Shown here piece by piece: positions 26,210 to 34,385 of a stretch of DNA of 64,000 nucleotides. Every line of letters starts with the position of its first letter. Position 1 is the stretch's first letter. Source of the DNA: Pandoraea anapnoica (GTDB taxonomy: Bacteria > Pseudomonadota > Gammaproteobacteria > Burkholderiales > Burkholderiaceae); the NCBI RefSeq assembly GCF_902459765.1, contig NZ_CABPSP010000011.1:1-64000 (forward strand), written 5' to 3'. The position numbers were made by a program, and so were the translations under genes. The notes under the pieces are model-generated. The model worked only from the letters and a program-made list of their open reading frames with translations, was not told the DNA's origin and did no database searches.

Positions 26210-26956
26210 ATGGCGAGTTCGACGCTTTCCGTCCCTCTTTCTTCCCCGCTCACGCTCACCGGCCACTTGGCGTGCACGTTGGGCGACGAGACGACGCAGA
26301 AGTGCAGGGACGCCGAAAGCGAGAAGGCACTCATAAGCGTCTGGGGGCAGGTCAAGGACTTCTTTCGGGGCACGCACAAGGAAGCGGCACAACGCGCGCT
26401 GTTTCGGCTGGCACAGCCGAAAGCCATGGACGAACAGGTCGCCGCGTTCGCCGAACTGCTGCGCTACGTCGAGCCTGAGGATATGCACCGTCTGCATTGG
26501 CATATCTCCAGTCATGAAGTCCTCGGTTTCCAGGTCGGCGATCCTGTCTTCGCGCCCGCGCACGACGTCGTCGACTACATGAAGCACACCACATGGATGG
26601 ACTTCGAAGACAGTTGCCATTTGCTGCTGAGCCTTCGGTTCGACGGCCATCACGTCCTCACGGGAGGCAACGACTTCGGGCTGCCATTACACGATCTGAC
26701 GGATGCCCCGCAATGTGCCGTGACGGTTGGGAGATGCCAGCGGCAGCTCAGCGCCATGCCAACGCTGCTCGACGCCCTGCAGATCATGCGCCTGCATCGC
26801 GACGACGAAATTCCTGGCCTCAGTGCGCGCGCAAGGGCCGCGATCAACGCGCTGATGATCGAGATCAACGGCACCGGCGCACCAGTGAGCGGCGAGATCG
26901 GCCGCAATGCCGAGCAGCTATGCAAGCTCGCGACGACGCTCAAGGATCGCTACTAA
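26210..26956 (+). CDS. effector-like protein, first of three tandem paralogs
   Basis: Family not recognised; 248 residues, no signal peptide, no membrane segment. The first 25 residues are rich in Ser, Thr and Leu. At residues 45-58 it carries WGQVKDFFRGTHKE. This fits, from memory, the WEK(I/M)xxFF translocation motif of Salmonella SPI-2 effectors and the residues after it in SspH2. It shares with the next two genes this motif, a LLRYVEPE block (about 82), LLLSLRFDG (about 139) and a SxxTLLDALQIMRLHRDD-like block (about 182). The start at ATG 26210 has AAGGA 11 nt upstream. A host-directed type III effector is inferred, not shown. Confidence 0.7.
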   Translation: MASSTLSVPLSSPLTLTGHLACTLGDETTQKCRDAESEKALISVWGQVKDFFRGTHKEAAQRALFRLAQPKAMDEQVAAFAELLRYVEPEDMHRLHWHISSHEVLGFQVGDPVFAPAHDVVDYMKHTTWMDFEDSCHLLLSLRFDGHHVLTGGNDFGLPLHDLTDAPQCAVTVGRCQRQLSAMPTLLDALQIMRLHRDDEIPGLSARARAAINALMIEINGTGAPVSGEIGRNAEQLCKLATTLKDRY

Positions 26957-27026
26957 GAAGTCACCGTGTAAGTAGCCCAACCCAGCGCCCTCAAGATTGG
27001 AAACGCATCGCAAAGGAATCATCGCT

Positions 27027-27845
27027 ATGATCACGAACCTGTCTTCGCCGGTCCTCCCACTCTCCGGCGACACCGCCTCCAGCCTCAGCGCGAAGCACCT
27101 CGATGAGTGCGCGAACGCACGCACCGAGAAAGACCTGGAAAGCCTCTGGGGACGCATCAAGGACTGGTTTTTCGGCACGCATCGCGTGGACGCAAAACTG
27201 GCGCTGTACCGGATGCTGAACGCCGAAACGACCGATGTGATGCAGACGTCGTATCTCGATCTGCTTCGCTACGTCGAGCCCGAACATCGCCAGCAGTTGG
27301 CGTGGCTCATCAACGAACACGAACGCCCCGCCTTTCAGATTGGCGGGTATGTCATCTCATCGAAGGTCGACTGGGCATCTCAGGTGCCCTCGGAACCGCC
27401 GCCGAGCGTTGCCGATATGGCAAAACTGTTGCTGTCTCTTCGATACAAGGGACTGCCGGTACTGGAGACGCTTCGCGAGGTCGGCCTCTGTCGCATTGTC
27501 GAAGCGGCGCGCGAGGGAGCGCCTTCTGAGGCAAAGGCCGAAGTGAACGCAGATCGGATGCTCGACGCACAACAGTGGTTTCTGGGACGCTCGCCGTCGC
27601 TTGTCGACGCACTGGAACTCATCGGCCTGCATCGAAATGACGACGATGGGGAGCTCGCTTACCAACTCCGGCTTGCGGTCGAAAAGGCGCTTATCGGTGT
27701 GGACGACGACAAGGCCGCCGTGATGTCGCGCAATGCAGAGAACCTGATGTGTCTGGTGACCGACATGTTCCACGATCGCGAGCATCTGAAGCGGACCGCC
27801 CTGTCGGTCAACCTGCCCACCAATCCGCTCAGTCGCACTACCTGA
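27027..27845 (+). CDS. effector-like protein, second tandem paralog
   Basis: 272 residues, family not recognised. It has a Ser-rich N-terminus and WGRIKDWFFGTHRVDAKLAL at about residues 41-60, then DLLRYVEPEHRQQLAW, FQIGGYVI, LLLSLRYKGLPV, SPSLVDALELIGLHRNDDD and a C-terminal NLMCLVTDMFHDRE block. All of these recur in the neighbouring paralogs. The start at 27027 has AAAGGA 9 nt upstream. It lies 70 nt after the first paralog and 53 nt before the third on the same strand, so one operon is likely. Best guess is a type III secreted effector; no catalytic motif is visible. Confidence 0.72.
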   Translation: MITNLSSPVLPLSGDTASSLSAKHLDECANARTEKDLESLWGRIKDWFFGTHRVDAKLALYRMLNAETTDVMQTSYLDLLRYVEPEHRQQLAWLINEHERPAFQIGGYVISSKVDWASQVPSEPPPSVADMAKLLLSLRYKGLPVLETLREVGLCRIVEAAREGAPSEAKAEVNADRMLDAQQWFLGRSPSLVDALELIGLHRNDDDGELAYQLRLAVEKALIGVDDDKAAVMSRNAENLMCLVTDMFHDREHLKRTALSVNLPTNPLSRTT

Positions 27846-27898
27846 TCGGCATCGCCGTCGGACGCAAGAGGCGCGTAACAACGAAAGGAATGTTTGCA

Positions 27899-28720
27899 AT
27901 GACCGTTTCAGCAACAAATTCGTCGATAAATCTGATTGGCAATATCCCGCGCAGTCTCGATGCCGAGACCGTCACCATTTGCACGAAAACCGGCGTCGAT
28001 TACGCGTTGACCAGCCTTTGGGAGCGCATCAAGGATTGGTTCTTGGGCACGAACAAGGTCACGGCGATGACTGCGATTCACACGCTGGCCACCACCCAGT
28101 CGTCCAGCGCGCAAATCGACGCATTTCTCGATCTTTTGCGTTGCATCGAACCGGAACACAGGGATCAGTTGAAGTGGTGTGCGGGCGATAGCGGAGATCC
28201 GTATTTCATGATCGGCGACTGCATCGTTCCCGCCGCACCGGACTGGTCCGCACGCGGTGAGAAGCACCTGAGCGTCGACGACTTGACGCTGATGTTGCTG
28301 AGGATGCACCACGGCGACGAGTCACTACTGTCGGCGTTCATGCGCCTTGAAAGGGAAACCGGCCACCTGCTGCGTCCGCCGCGGGCAAGCTTGGAAGAAG
28401 ACAACGTTGTCTTCCACGATCTCAGCACCAAAAAAACGTACTTGGAAAGCTCGCCTAAACTCGTCGAAGCGCTGGAGTTCGTCGGCATGAACCGCAATGA
28501 CGTGAGCTACGACGAATCCCACGCACTCGGCATTCAGGTCGAGAAAGCGTGGCGCGAAGCACTAGTCGGAAGCGGAAAGACCGATGAGGAAGCCATCGAA
28601 GCGTCGAGCGTGCTCATGGGCGGCATGGCACAGGACGTCATGGTACTTGTGACCGACATGTTTCATGAACGTCTCGCGGCGCACCGCACTCCGATGCTGA
28701 GACGAGAGATCGGCCAATAG
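27899..28720 (+). CDS. effector-like protein, third tandem paralog
   Basis: 273 residues. It has a Ser/Asn/Thr-rich N-terminus (MTVSATNSSINLIGN) and WERIKDWFLGTNKVTAMTAI at about residues 41-60, the closest of the three to the WEK(I/M)xxFF pattern. LLRCIEPEHRDQLKW, FMIGDCIVP, LMLLRMHHGDESL, SPKLVEALEFVGMNRNDV and VMVLVTDMFHERL follow. Relative to paralog 2 the middle region (about 115-175) is divergent, which suggests faster change there. The start at ATG 27899 has AAAGGA upstream; an ATG 9 nt earlier is possible. It converges with nifQ after only 10 nt. Function unknown. Confidence 0.72.
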   Translation: MTVSATNSSINLIGNIPRSLDAETVTICTKTGVDYALTSLWERIKDWFLGTNKVTAMTAIHTLATTQSSSAQIDAFLDLLRCIEPEHRDQLKWCAGDSGDPYFMIGDCIVPAAPDWSARGEKHLSVDDLTLMLLRMHHGDESLLSAFMRLERETGHLLRPPRASLEEDNVVFHDLSTKKTYLESSPKLVEALEFVGMNRNDVSYDESHALGIQVEKAWREALVGSGKTDEEAIEASSVLMGGMAQDVMVLVTDMFHERLAAHRTPMLRREIGQ

Positions 28721-28730
28721 GGTACCTGCG

Positions 28731-29315
28731 TCAAGGACGCGTCGAGTCCATGCCGATCGGGGTGATGGTCTGGCGCAAGTGCGCGTAGCACTCGCCATAA
28801 GCCTCACAGCCGGGGCAACCCGGTGCAGGCGCGGGGGCGCGTCCGTAGGCGTGTGCGCAAGCTTCGGCGAGGAATCGCTTCCATCGCAGATTCGCCGTAT
28901 TCTCGGCGACCAGCGTCGGGAAGAAGTGCGTGAGTAACGCTGTGACGTCGTCGCGCCCCGTCAGGCCCAGATCGCGCCAGAGATGATCAGGCCGCAGACA
29001 CGCCGTAGCGAGGATCGTCGCCATGTCGGCCGCGTCGACCGGATGCAGCATCGGATCGGCGCGACGGCGTAACATCTCCTTCATCTCGACGACGAAGACG
29101 GCATGCGACGCCCACGCAGGCGTCGGCAATGTCGAGGCAAGCGTCTGCCAACCGTCGGACACAGGAAGAAAGTGACGGCGCAGCAACGTCGCCAGCGCTG
29201 CGCCCGACAGCCCGAGACGCGTAAGGCGCTCGAGCGTGGCATTGGCCGCGAGGAGCGAGGCAAACAGCGTCGCCTCGGGGCGCGCATGCGAAGGCGTCAG
29301 TGTGAGGCCGTGCAT
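28731..29315 (-). CDS. nifQ: NifQ-family molybdenum-handling protein
   Basis: NifQ carries a Mo-Fe-S cluster and donates molybdenum to FeMo-cofactor synthesis in diazotrophs. This 194-residue protein matches NifQ in its C-terminal half (ENTANLRWKRFLAEACAHAY, then GCPGCEAYGECY). The family cysteine motif is C-x4-C-x2-C-x5-C; here the last three cysteines are present but the first is replaced by Ala, with the nearest upstream Cys 14 residues away. No other nif gene is in the window. It is followed upstream by a molbindin gene in the same orientation, so a general molybdenum role is more likely than nitrogen fixation. Confidence 0.82.
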   Translation of the reverse strand: MHGLTLTPSHARPEATLFASLLAANATLERLTRLGLSGAALATLLRRHFLPVSDGWQTLASTLPTPAWASHAVFVVEMKEMLRRRADPMLHPVDAADMATILATACLRPDHLWRDLGLTGRDDVTALLTHFFPTLVAENTANLRWKRFLAEACAHAYGRAPAPAPGCPGCEAYGECYAHLRQTITPIGMDSTRP

Positions 29316-29361
29316 GATAGGGATTGCCTTGCGTTCAGGCAGTTTCGCAGAATGATGAGAC

Positions 29362-29787
29362 TCAGGCCACGGCCAGAATCACGCTCGATGCCTTGACTAG
29401 CGCGGCGGCAGCGCGACCGGCCGTGAGGCCCAGACGCTTCGCACTTTCGTTCGTCACGATGGCGGCAATGATCGCGCCGCTGTCGGCCGTAATTTCGACT
29501 TCGCTGTTCACTGCGCCCGTCTCGACGCGCGAGACCTTGCCGGTGATCACGTTGCGCGTGGAGACCTTGCTCGCGTCCGCATCGATCATCACGATCACCG
29601 ACGAGGCCTTGATCAGTGCCACGGCGTCGCTGCCTTCCTTCAAGTCCAGATTCACCGTGCTCTCATGCGTGATGACGGCGACGATCTCCTGCCCGGCATC
29701 CGTGCGCAGCGTCACTTCGTCGTTCACCGCGCCGCGTTGCAGCGAAATGACTTTGCCGTTGAACTGGTTACGGGCACTGGTCTTCAT
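29362..29787 (-). CDS. di-domain molybdenum-binding protein (molbindin, TOBE/Mop)
   Basis: Cytoplasmic molybdate-binding protein of 141 residues built from two Mop/TOBE repeats, about 5-68 (RNQFNGKVISLQRGAVNDEV ... IKASSVIVMI) and 75-141 (RNVITGKVSRVETGAVNSEV ... VKASSVILAV). Such proteins bind several molybdate ions per oligomer and buffer Mo. The start at 29787 has AGGAGA upstream. It lies 46 nt before nifQ, and the two probably form a molybdenum-storage/delivery operon. The upstream gap 29788-30080 (293 nt) shows no additional gene. Confidence 0.93.
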   Translation of the reverse strand: MKTSARNQFNGKVISLQRGAVNDEVTLRTDAGQEIVAVITHESTVNLDLKEGSDAVALIKASSVIVMIDADASKVSTRNVITGKVSRVETGAVNSEVEITADSGAIIAAIVTNESAKRLGLTAGRAAAALVKASSVILAVA

Positions 29788-30080
29788 GGAAATCTCCTGT
29801 CGATGTGAGCCGCGAGGTCGGTGACGTTCATGTCGGCGATGTGGACAATGCAACCGAAGCCACACGATGCAATAAGACGTTCGGACGGTCGCGCCGGATC
29901 GCCGCGGTGATGCAGTATAGCGGGTCGACGCGGCGTCCGGCGTAGCAGGCCGGTGATATGCTTCATCAGCGTCCGGGGCCGGACAGACACCCGCTTCGGG
30001 CGCGCAGTATCGAGTATCGAGGCCTCACCAGCACGCTGCACGGGACGCCATCTGCCACGCATGCCGACACAGGAGCCGTC

Positions 30081-30815
30081 ATGGGTACTCCCCGCCACAT
30101 CCCCACCCCGACCGAGGCCGCCACGCTCGCCCGCAGTTGGGTCAGCCACTTCTCCAAACCCACTGCCATCGGCATGACGCTCGCGTTTGTCGCCGGTTAT
30201 ATCGACGTGGTCGGCTTCATCGCGCTGTTCGGCCTCTTCACTGCGCACGTGACGGGCAACTTCGTGATGATCGGTGTGCAACTTGTCGCCAACACCCACG
30301 TCGGCGTGCTCGCCAAGTTGCTCGCGTTGCCCGTGTTCGTCATTTTCGTCGCGATGGTCAAGCTCATCGTGCAGGGCTTTGCGAATACCAACCGTCGTCC
30401 GCTCCGGTTGTTGCTGATCTTGCAGACGTTGTTGCTGCTCGGGTTCATGATCATCGGCATGGCCGCGCAGCCGATTCTCTCGGCCGACGCACCACTCGCC
30501 ATTCTCTCCGGCATGTTCGGCGTCGCCGCGCTGGCCATCCAGAACGCCATCGGACGGCTGGTGCTCGCCGACCTCGCCCCGACCACCATCATGACTGGCA
30601 ACACCACGCAGATCGTGATCGACATGGTGGAACTTGCCAGCGGCAACTGCGGCGACGACAAAGCTGCCAGAACGCGGCTGCGCAAGATGCTGCCTGCGCT
30701 GGCCGCCTTCGCCGTCGGTGCCATCCTCGGTGGCTTCGCGTATCACGGCGCGGGCTTCTGGAGCGTGCTGTTGCCGGTCGTGCTGCTCGCCGCACTCGCC
30801 ACCGCCAACGAGTGA
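30081..30815 (+). CDS. YoaK/DUF1275 family membrane protein
   Basis: Inner-membrane protein of 244 residues with about six helices, DUF1275 (YoaK) family, function unknown. Family motifs are present: AFVAGYIDVVGFIALFGLFTAHVTGNFV near the N-terminus (about 35-62), GMFGVAALAIQNAIGRLV, and TGNTTQIVIDMVEL (about 175). The start at ATG 30081 has AGGAG 5 nt upstream; earlier in-frame codons are not family-like. A single-gene unit divergent from the molbindin gene. Confidence 0.9.
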   Translation: MGTPRHIPTPTEAATLARSWVSHFSKPTAIGMTLAFVAGYIDVVGFIALFGLFTAHVTGNFVMIGVQLVANTHVGVLAKLLALPVFVIFVAMVKLIVQGFANTNRRPLRLLLILQTLLLLGFMIIGMAAQPILSADAPLAILSGMFGVAALAIQNAIGRLVLADLAPTTIMTGNTTQIVIDMVELASGNCGDDKAARTRLRKMLPALAAFAVGAILGGFAYHGAGFWSVLLPVVLLAALATANE

Positions 30816-30892
30816 GCCGCCTGCGTCCCCGAAGAACAATCCTGCGCAACGCGCGATAATGACGGCCTTTTGCGGGATTAGGGGATATCGGA

Positions 30893-31654
30893 ATGAAGCT
30901 GGATTCGCAGTGGGTACTCGTCACGGGCGGAGCGCGCGGACTGGGCGCGGCCATCACGCGCGCAGTGGCGCGTGAAGGCGCGGGCGTCATCGTCAACTAT
31001 CTGCGCAGCGACGTGGCCGCTCGCGAACTGGCCGAATCGCTCGGCGATCGCGCCATCGCGTTGCAGGCCGATGTCACCGACGAAAAGGCCGTCGCCCGCC
31101 TCTTCGCCGAAGCCCGCGAGCGCATTGGCAGCCCCATCGTCTGCGTCGTCAACAACGCGCTGGCCGACTTCCGCTTCGACGGCGATGCACGTCCCAAGCT
31201 GGCCGACATCTCCTGGTCGCGCTTCTCGCAGCAGCTCGAAGGGGCCGTCAAAGGCGCGCTCAACACGATGCAGGCCGCACTGCCGGGCATGCGCGAAGCC
31301 GGGTTCGGGCGCATCGTGAACGTGGGCACTAACTTGTTCCAGAATCCGGTCGTGCCGTATCACGATTACACGACCGCCAAGGCCGCCCTGCTCGCGCTCA
31401 CGCGCACCGCGTCCAACGACCTCGGCCCCGACGGCATCACCGTCAACATGGTCTCGGGCGGTCTTCTGCGTGTGACCGATGCCAGCGCCGCCACGCCTGA
31501 AGCCGTGTTCGATCTGATCGCAAGCCTCACGCCGTTGCGCCGGGTCACGACGCCTGAGGAGTTCGCCGACGCCGTGCTGTACTTCCTCTCGCCATGGGCG
31601 CGTGCCGTGACGGGGCAGAACCTCATCGTCGACGGCGGGCTGGTGAAGAGCTGA
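30893..31654 (+). CDS. short-chain dehydrogenase/reductase, FabG-like
   Basis: Classical SDR of 253 residues: cofactor motif TGGARGLGAA (about 11-20), NNALADF in place of the usual NNAG (about 89), catalytic Tyr/Lys in YHDYTTAKAALL (about 157-168) and C-terminal VTGQNLIVDGGLVKS. The NNAL substitution is an oddity seen in some 3-oxoacyl-ACP-reductase-like paralogs. The sequence is most like proteins annotated as FabG-type 3-oxoacyl-ACP reductases. Substrate unknown. Confidence 0.9.
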   Translation: MKLDSQWVLVTGGARGLGAAITRAVAREGAGVIVNYLRSDVAARELAESLGDRAIALQADVTDEKAVARLFAEARERIGSPIVCVVNNALADFRFDGDARPKLADISWSRFSQQLEGAVKGALNTMQAALPGMREAGFGRIVNVGTNLFQNPVVPYHDYTTAKAALLALTRTASNDLGPDGITVNMVSGGLLRVTDASAATPEAVFDLIASLTPLRRVTTPEEFADAVLYFLSPWARAVTGQNLIVDGGLVKS

Positions 31655-31785
31655 GCCCACTACGTCCAACCTGGAGAGTACGCAAGGCGGGGAACGCGTC
31701 CGTGCTGTCGCCGGACGCGGTAAAATTGCCGTCTTTGTGAGCGCGCACTCACCCCCATCTCACTTCCAAACCCCGAATTCAGACA

Positions 31786-32301
31786 GTGACCGCAACTTCC
31801 GCCACACCCGCAGACATCCCGACTGACGACGCCAGCAGCACCGATGCCATCCACGAAGACCGCCTGTGGCGCGACGACGGGTGGACGGCGAAGGTCGTCA
31901 AGAACGAAGAGGACGATGGCTGGGCGGTGGCGATGTTCAAGGACGGCGAGTCTGAACCCGCCCTCGTGGGGCCGTGGACGATGGGGCGCGACAAGAAGAA
32001 TCCGAAGCCGCTGGACGTTGGGGCATTCAATACGCTGGTGAAAACGGCGGCCGAGGTGTTGCGGCGTCACGAACAGCAACTGCACGCGCAGTTGCACAAG
32101 CGCATCAGTGTGGACGGGCCGGACGGCGAAATCGACGTCACACTCGATATCGTGCCCGACGACTACGATCCTTACGCCATGCTGAGCGCCATCGACCGCT
32201 TCGGCGAAACGATTGTGACGGTCAAAGTGCCGCCGTCGTTCAAGCTCTCACGTAATAGTGCGCGCGCCTGGGTCGAAAACGACTTTCAACGTCCCCAGTA
32301 A
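31786..32301 (+). CDS. conserved hypothetical protein, GTG start
   Basis: 171 residues, family not recognised. No signal peptide or membrane segment. It is acidic at the N-terminus, with a compact region WRDDGWTAKVVKNEEDDGWAVAMF (shown in two parts: WRDDGWTAKVV and EEDDGWAVAMF, about 28-50). A second region has VDGPDGEIDVTLDIVPDDYD-like acidic sequence (about 108-127). The start is GTG 31786; no ATG lies near the N-terminus. GC content and codon use match neighbours, so it is likely a real cytoplasmic protein restricted to this bacterial group. It stands alone downstream of the SDR gene. Confidence 0.75.
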   Translation: MTATSATPADIPTDDASSTDAIHEDRLWRDDGWTAKVVKNEEDDGWAVAMFKDGESEPALVGPWTMGRDKKNPKPLDVGAFNTLVKTAAEVLRRHEQQLHAQLHKRISVDGPDGEIDVTLDIVPDDYDPYAMLSAIDRFGETIVTVKVPPSFKLSRNSARAWVENDFQRPQ

Positions 32302-32498
32302 GCACCCGCTAACACTCGCCCCCCATCCCATCACTGCGGATACCGGGATAACTGCCCGTCTGGTTAGCGTGCCTGACGACGCCTAAGATGGATTTCGCCG
32401 ACATACCGCCTGCACCGCGCTATCCGCCGCAACATGCGAGCGCGCGCTCACACAGTGCAGCGGCGGCGTTCCCATCGAATCCGGCGTCAGGAGACCCC

Positions 32499-32816
32499 AT
32501 GAAACGCTTTCATATCGCGCTCGCCGTACGCGATCTCGACGAATCCATCACCGATTATTCCGCGCGTCTCGGGCAGCCGCCCGCAGCCGTAGTGCCGGGC
32601 GCCTACGCCATGTGGCGCACCGACCTGCTGAACTTCTCGATCAATCAGTCGCCGTCGCGCGCGGGAGAGCTTCGCCACGTGGGCTTCGAAGACGACGATG
32701 CCCCCGAGTACGCCAGCAGCACGGACTGCAACGGCCTGCTGTGGGAAGCCTTCTCAGCCGCAGAACAAGACCGTCGCATAGTGAGTACTTACGGGGTCGC
32801 GGTACGGAATACCTGA
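32499..32816 (+). CDS. small VOC/glyoxalase-family protein
   Basis: Single VOC-domain protein of 105 residues. The N-terminus MKRFHIALAVRDLDESITDY is typical of the ArsI/CadI-type glyoxalase group. The start at 32499 has CAGGAG 6 nt upstream. It is somewhat shorter than common single-domain VOC proteins (about 120-150), and the last residues after WEAFSAAEQDRRIVSTYG look non-conserved, so a 3' truncation is possible. Sequence GC drops just downstream, where the HipA gene begins. Confidence 0.75.
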   Translation: MKRFHIALAVRDLDESITDYSARLGQPPAAVVPGAYAMWRTDLLNFSINQSPSRAGELRHVGFEDDDAPEYASSTDCNGLLWEAFSAAEQDRRIVSTYGVAVRNT

Positions 32817-32942
32817 GCGAACTGCCACTCGCCCCCTCAGTTTGGAATCAAGTGCCAGTGGGGGCGACCTGAGATGAAGGCACAGGCGAAAAGCACCTCG
32901 AACTTGCACATGTGCTATTCTTGAACTATTCATAAAATATTC

Positions 32943-34319
32943 ATGGATACGTTCAAACCGGGGGCTCAGATGGCCGATCAATCGCTTCGAATTGAGGAAA
33001 TACGCCGTCTGCTAAAGCTCGGACCGCGTAGTGCGCAAGAGATCATGGCTGATTTGTCGATCAGCCAGCCAACGCTCTCACGGGTCATTCGAGACGCCCC
33101 CGAACTATTCACAAACTTTCGAGTTTCTGGGGATCGCACCCCAAAGTACGGGACTTTGCGTCCGTTGCCCGGCGGGTTGTCTCCCCGTCAAACCGTCTAT
33201 CGGGTTTCAGCCGAAGGCACGATTGAACCGTTCGCCCGCGTCGAATTTCTGACCGGCGGGGCGACGCTCGAACTCGGCAATTCCCGGAATGCGCTATACG
33301 AAGGCCTGCCCCCGTATATGGCGTTCGCTACGCCATCGGGATTCTTGGGGAGACAGGTCGCCCGAGCGGTCGCGTTGGAAATGAAGCTTCCGGAGAGCCT
33401 TCGGGACTGGAGCGACGAACATCGGGTCGCTTATCTTTTCACCAGAGGACTGAATCTTCCCGGCAACTTGATTTACGGCGACACCTCCCTGCAAAGGGAA
33501 ATGGAATTCCGCCAGTTACCGCCAGTATCGTCTGCGCAGAAGCTGGACTCGTACGAGGCGATGGCCAATCAGCTCAAGGACGCCTCCTATGGCTCCAGCG
33601 CGGGCGGCGAGCAACCCAAGTTTCTCTCTCTGACCGAAGATGTCGGCCATGTGATCGTGAAGTTCGCAAAGCGTGGTAGTCGCATGGCGGAACTGCTATC
33701 GCTTGAGCATCTGGCCCTTCGGGCGCTGAATATCGCGGACATCCCGTCGGCATCGACGCACCTCATCGCGACCGATAGCTATACCTTTCTTGAGGTGCAA
33801 CGGTTCGACCGGATCGGACGCTTTGGTCGCGTCGGAATGCTCTCTGCGGGGGCGATAGACGACGAGTACTTTGGGAAGCGAGACAATTGGTCCGCATTCG
33901 CGACGCGATGCGAGCAAGCCCGACTCATTCCGTCAAGCGAAGCCACGAAGATTCACGTGATGGCCGCATTTAGCGAGCTTATCGGTAACGGAGACCGACA
34001 TTTCGAGAACATCTCGCTTCTCCTTAATGAGCGTGGCTGGATTGATCGAGTGGCCCCCGCATATGACATTCTTCCCATGAATTACGCGCCGTTGGGCGCA
34101 GGCGTCGATCCCGATCTTTTGCCGATCACCCCCAAAATTGGGGCCATTGGTGCGAGACCAAACGTTTGGAGCAAGGCCTATTGCGCTGCCAAAGCATTCT
34201 GGGAAAGCGTGCAGCAAGGGGCTTGTTCTTTGCCGATCCCGAATGAGTACAAGGATCTCGCGACGGCAAACCTAGCGGTTGTGAAGGACTTCGTGGTTCC
34301 GCTCGTTCCCAGCGACTGA
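32943..34319 (+). CDS. orphan HTH-HipA family kinase (YjjJ-like)
   Basis: HipA-type Ser/Thr kinase of 458 residues with its own N-terminal HTH (about 20-60, SAQEIMADLSISQPTLSRVI), the layout of E. coli YjjJ. Kinase motifs are in order: GGEQPKFLSL (Gly-rich loop, about 220), VIVKFA (ATP-contact Lys), IGNGDRHFENISLL (catalytic Asp, about 350) and PAYDILPMNYAP (metal-binding Asp). No HipB-like antitoxin is next to it; the fused HTH may autorepress. ATG 32970 is an alternative start. The upstream 60 bases are AT-rich and the gene is less GC-rich than its neighbours, which hints at acquisition. A terminator follows. Confidence 0.88.
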   Translation: MDTFKPGAQMADQSLRIEEIRRLLKLGPRSAQEIMADLSISQPTLSRVIRDAPELFTNFRVSGDRTPKYGTLRPLPGGLSPRQTVYRVSAEGTIEPFARVEFLTGGATLELGNSRNALYEGLPPYMAFATPSGFLGRQVARAVALEMKLPESLRDWSDEHRVAYLFTRGLNLPGNLIYGDTSLQREMEFRQLPPVSSAQKLDSYEAMANQLKDASYGSSAGGEQPKFLSLTEDVGHVIVKFAKRGSRMAELLSLEHLALRALNIADIPSASTHLIATDSYTFLEVQRFDRIGRFGRVGMLSAGAIDDEYFGKRDNWSAFATRCEQARLIPSSEATKIHVMAAFSELIGNGDRHFENISLLLNERGWIDRVAPAYDILPMNYAPLGAGVDPDLLPITPKIGAIGARPNVWSKAYCAAKAFWESVQQGACSLPIPNEYKDLATANLAVVKDFVVPLVPSD

Positions 34320-34325
34320 ACGTCG

Positions 34326-34358
34326 AAGGTCCAGTCAGTGACAACCTGACTGGACCTT
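34326..34358 (+). terminator. hairpin terminator after the HipA-family gene
   Basis: AAGGTCCAGTCAG (34326-34338) pairs perfectly with CTGACTGGACCTT (34346-34358), 7-nt loop, shortly after the stop at 34319. The T-run is short. Confidence 0.75.
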
Positions 34359-34385
34359 GCGCCCAACGGACGACCCGCAAAAAAA

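Noticed and set aside
28731-29315. Nitrogen-fixation island
   Set aside because: Only nifQ and a molbindin are present; neighbouring genes are unrelated and the NifQ motif is incomplete.
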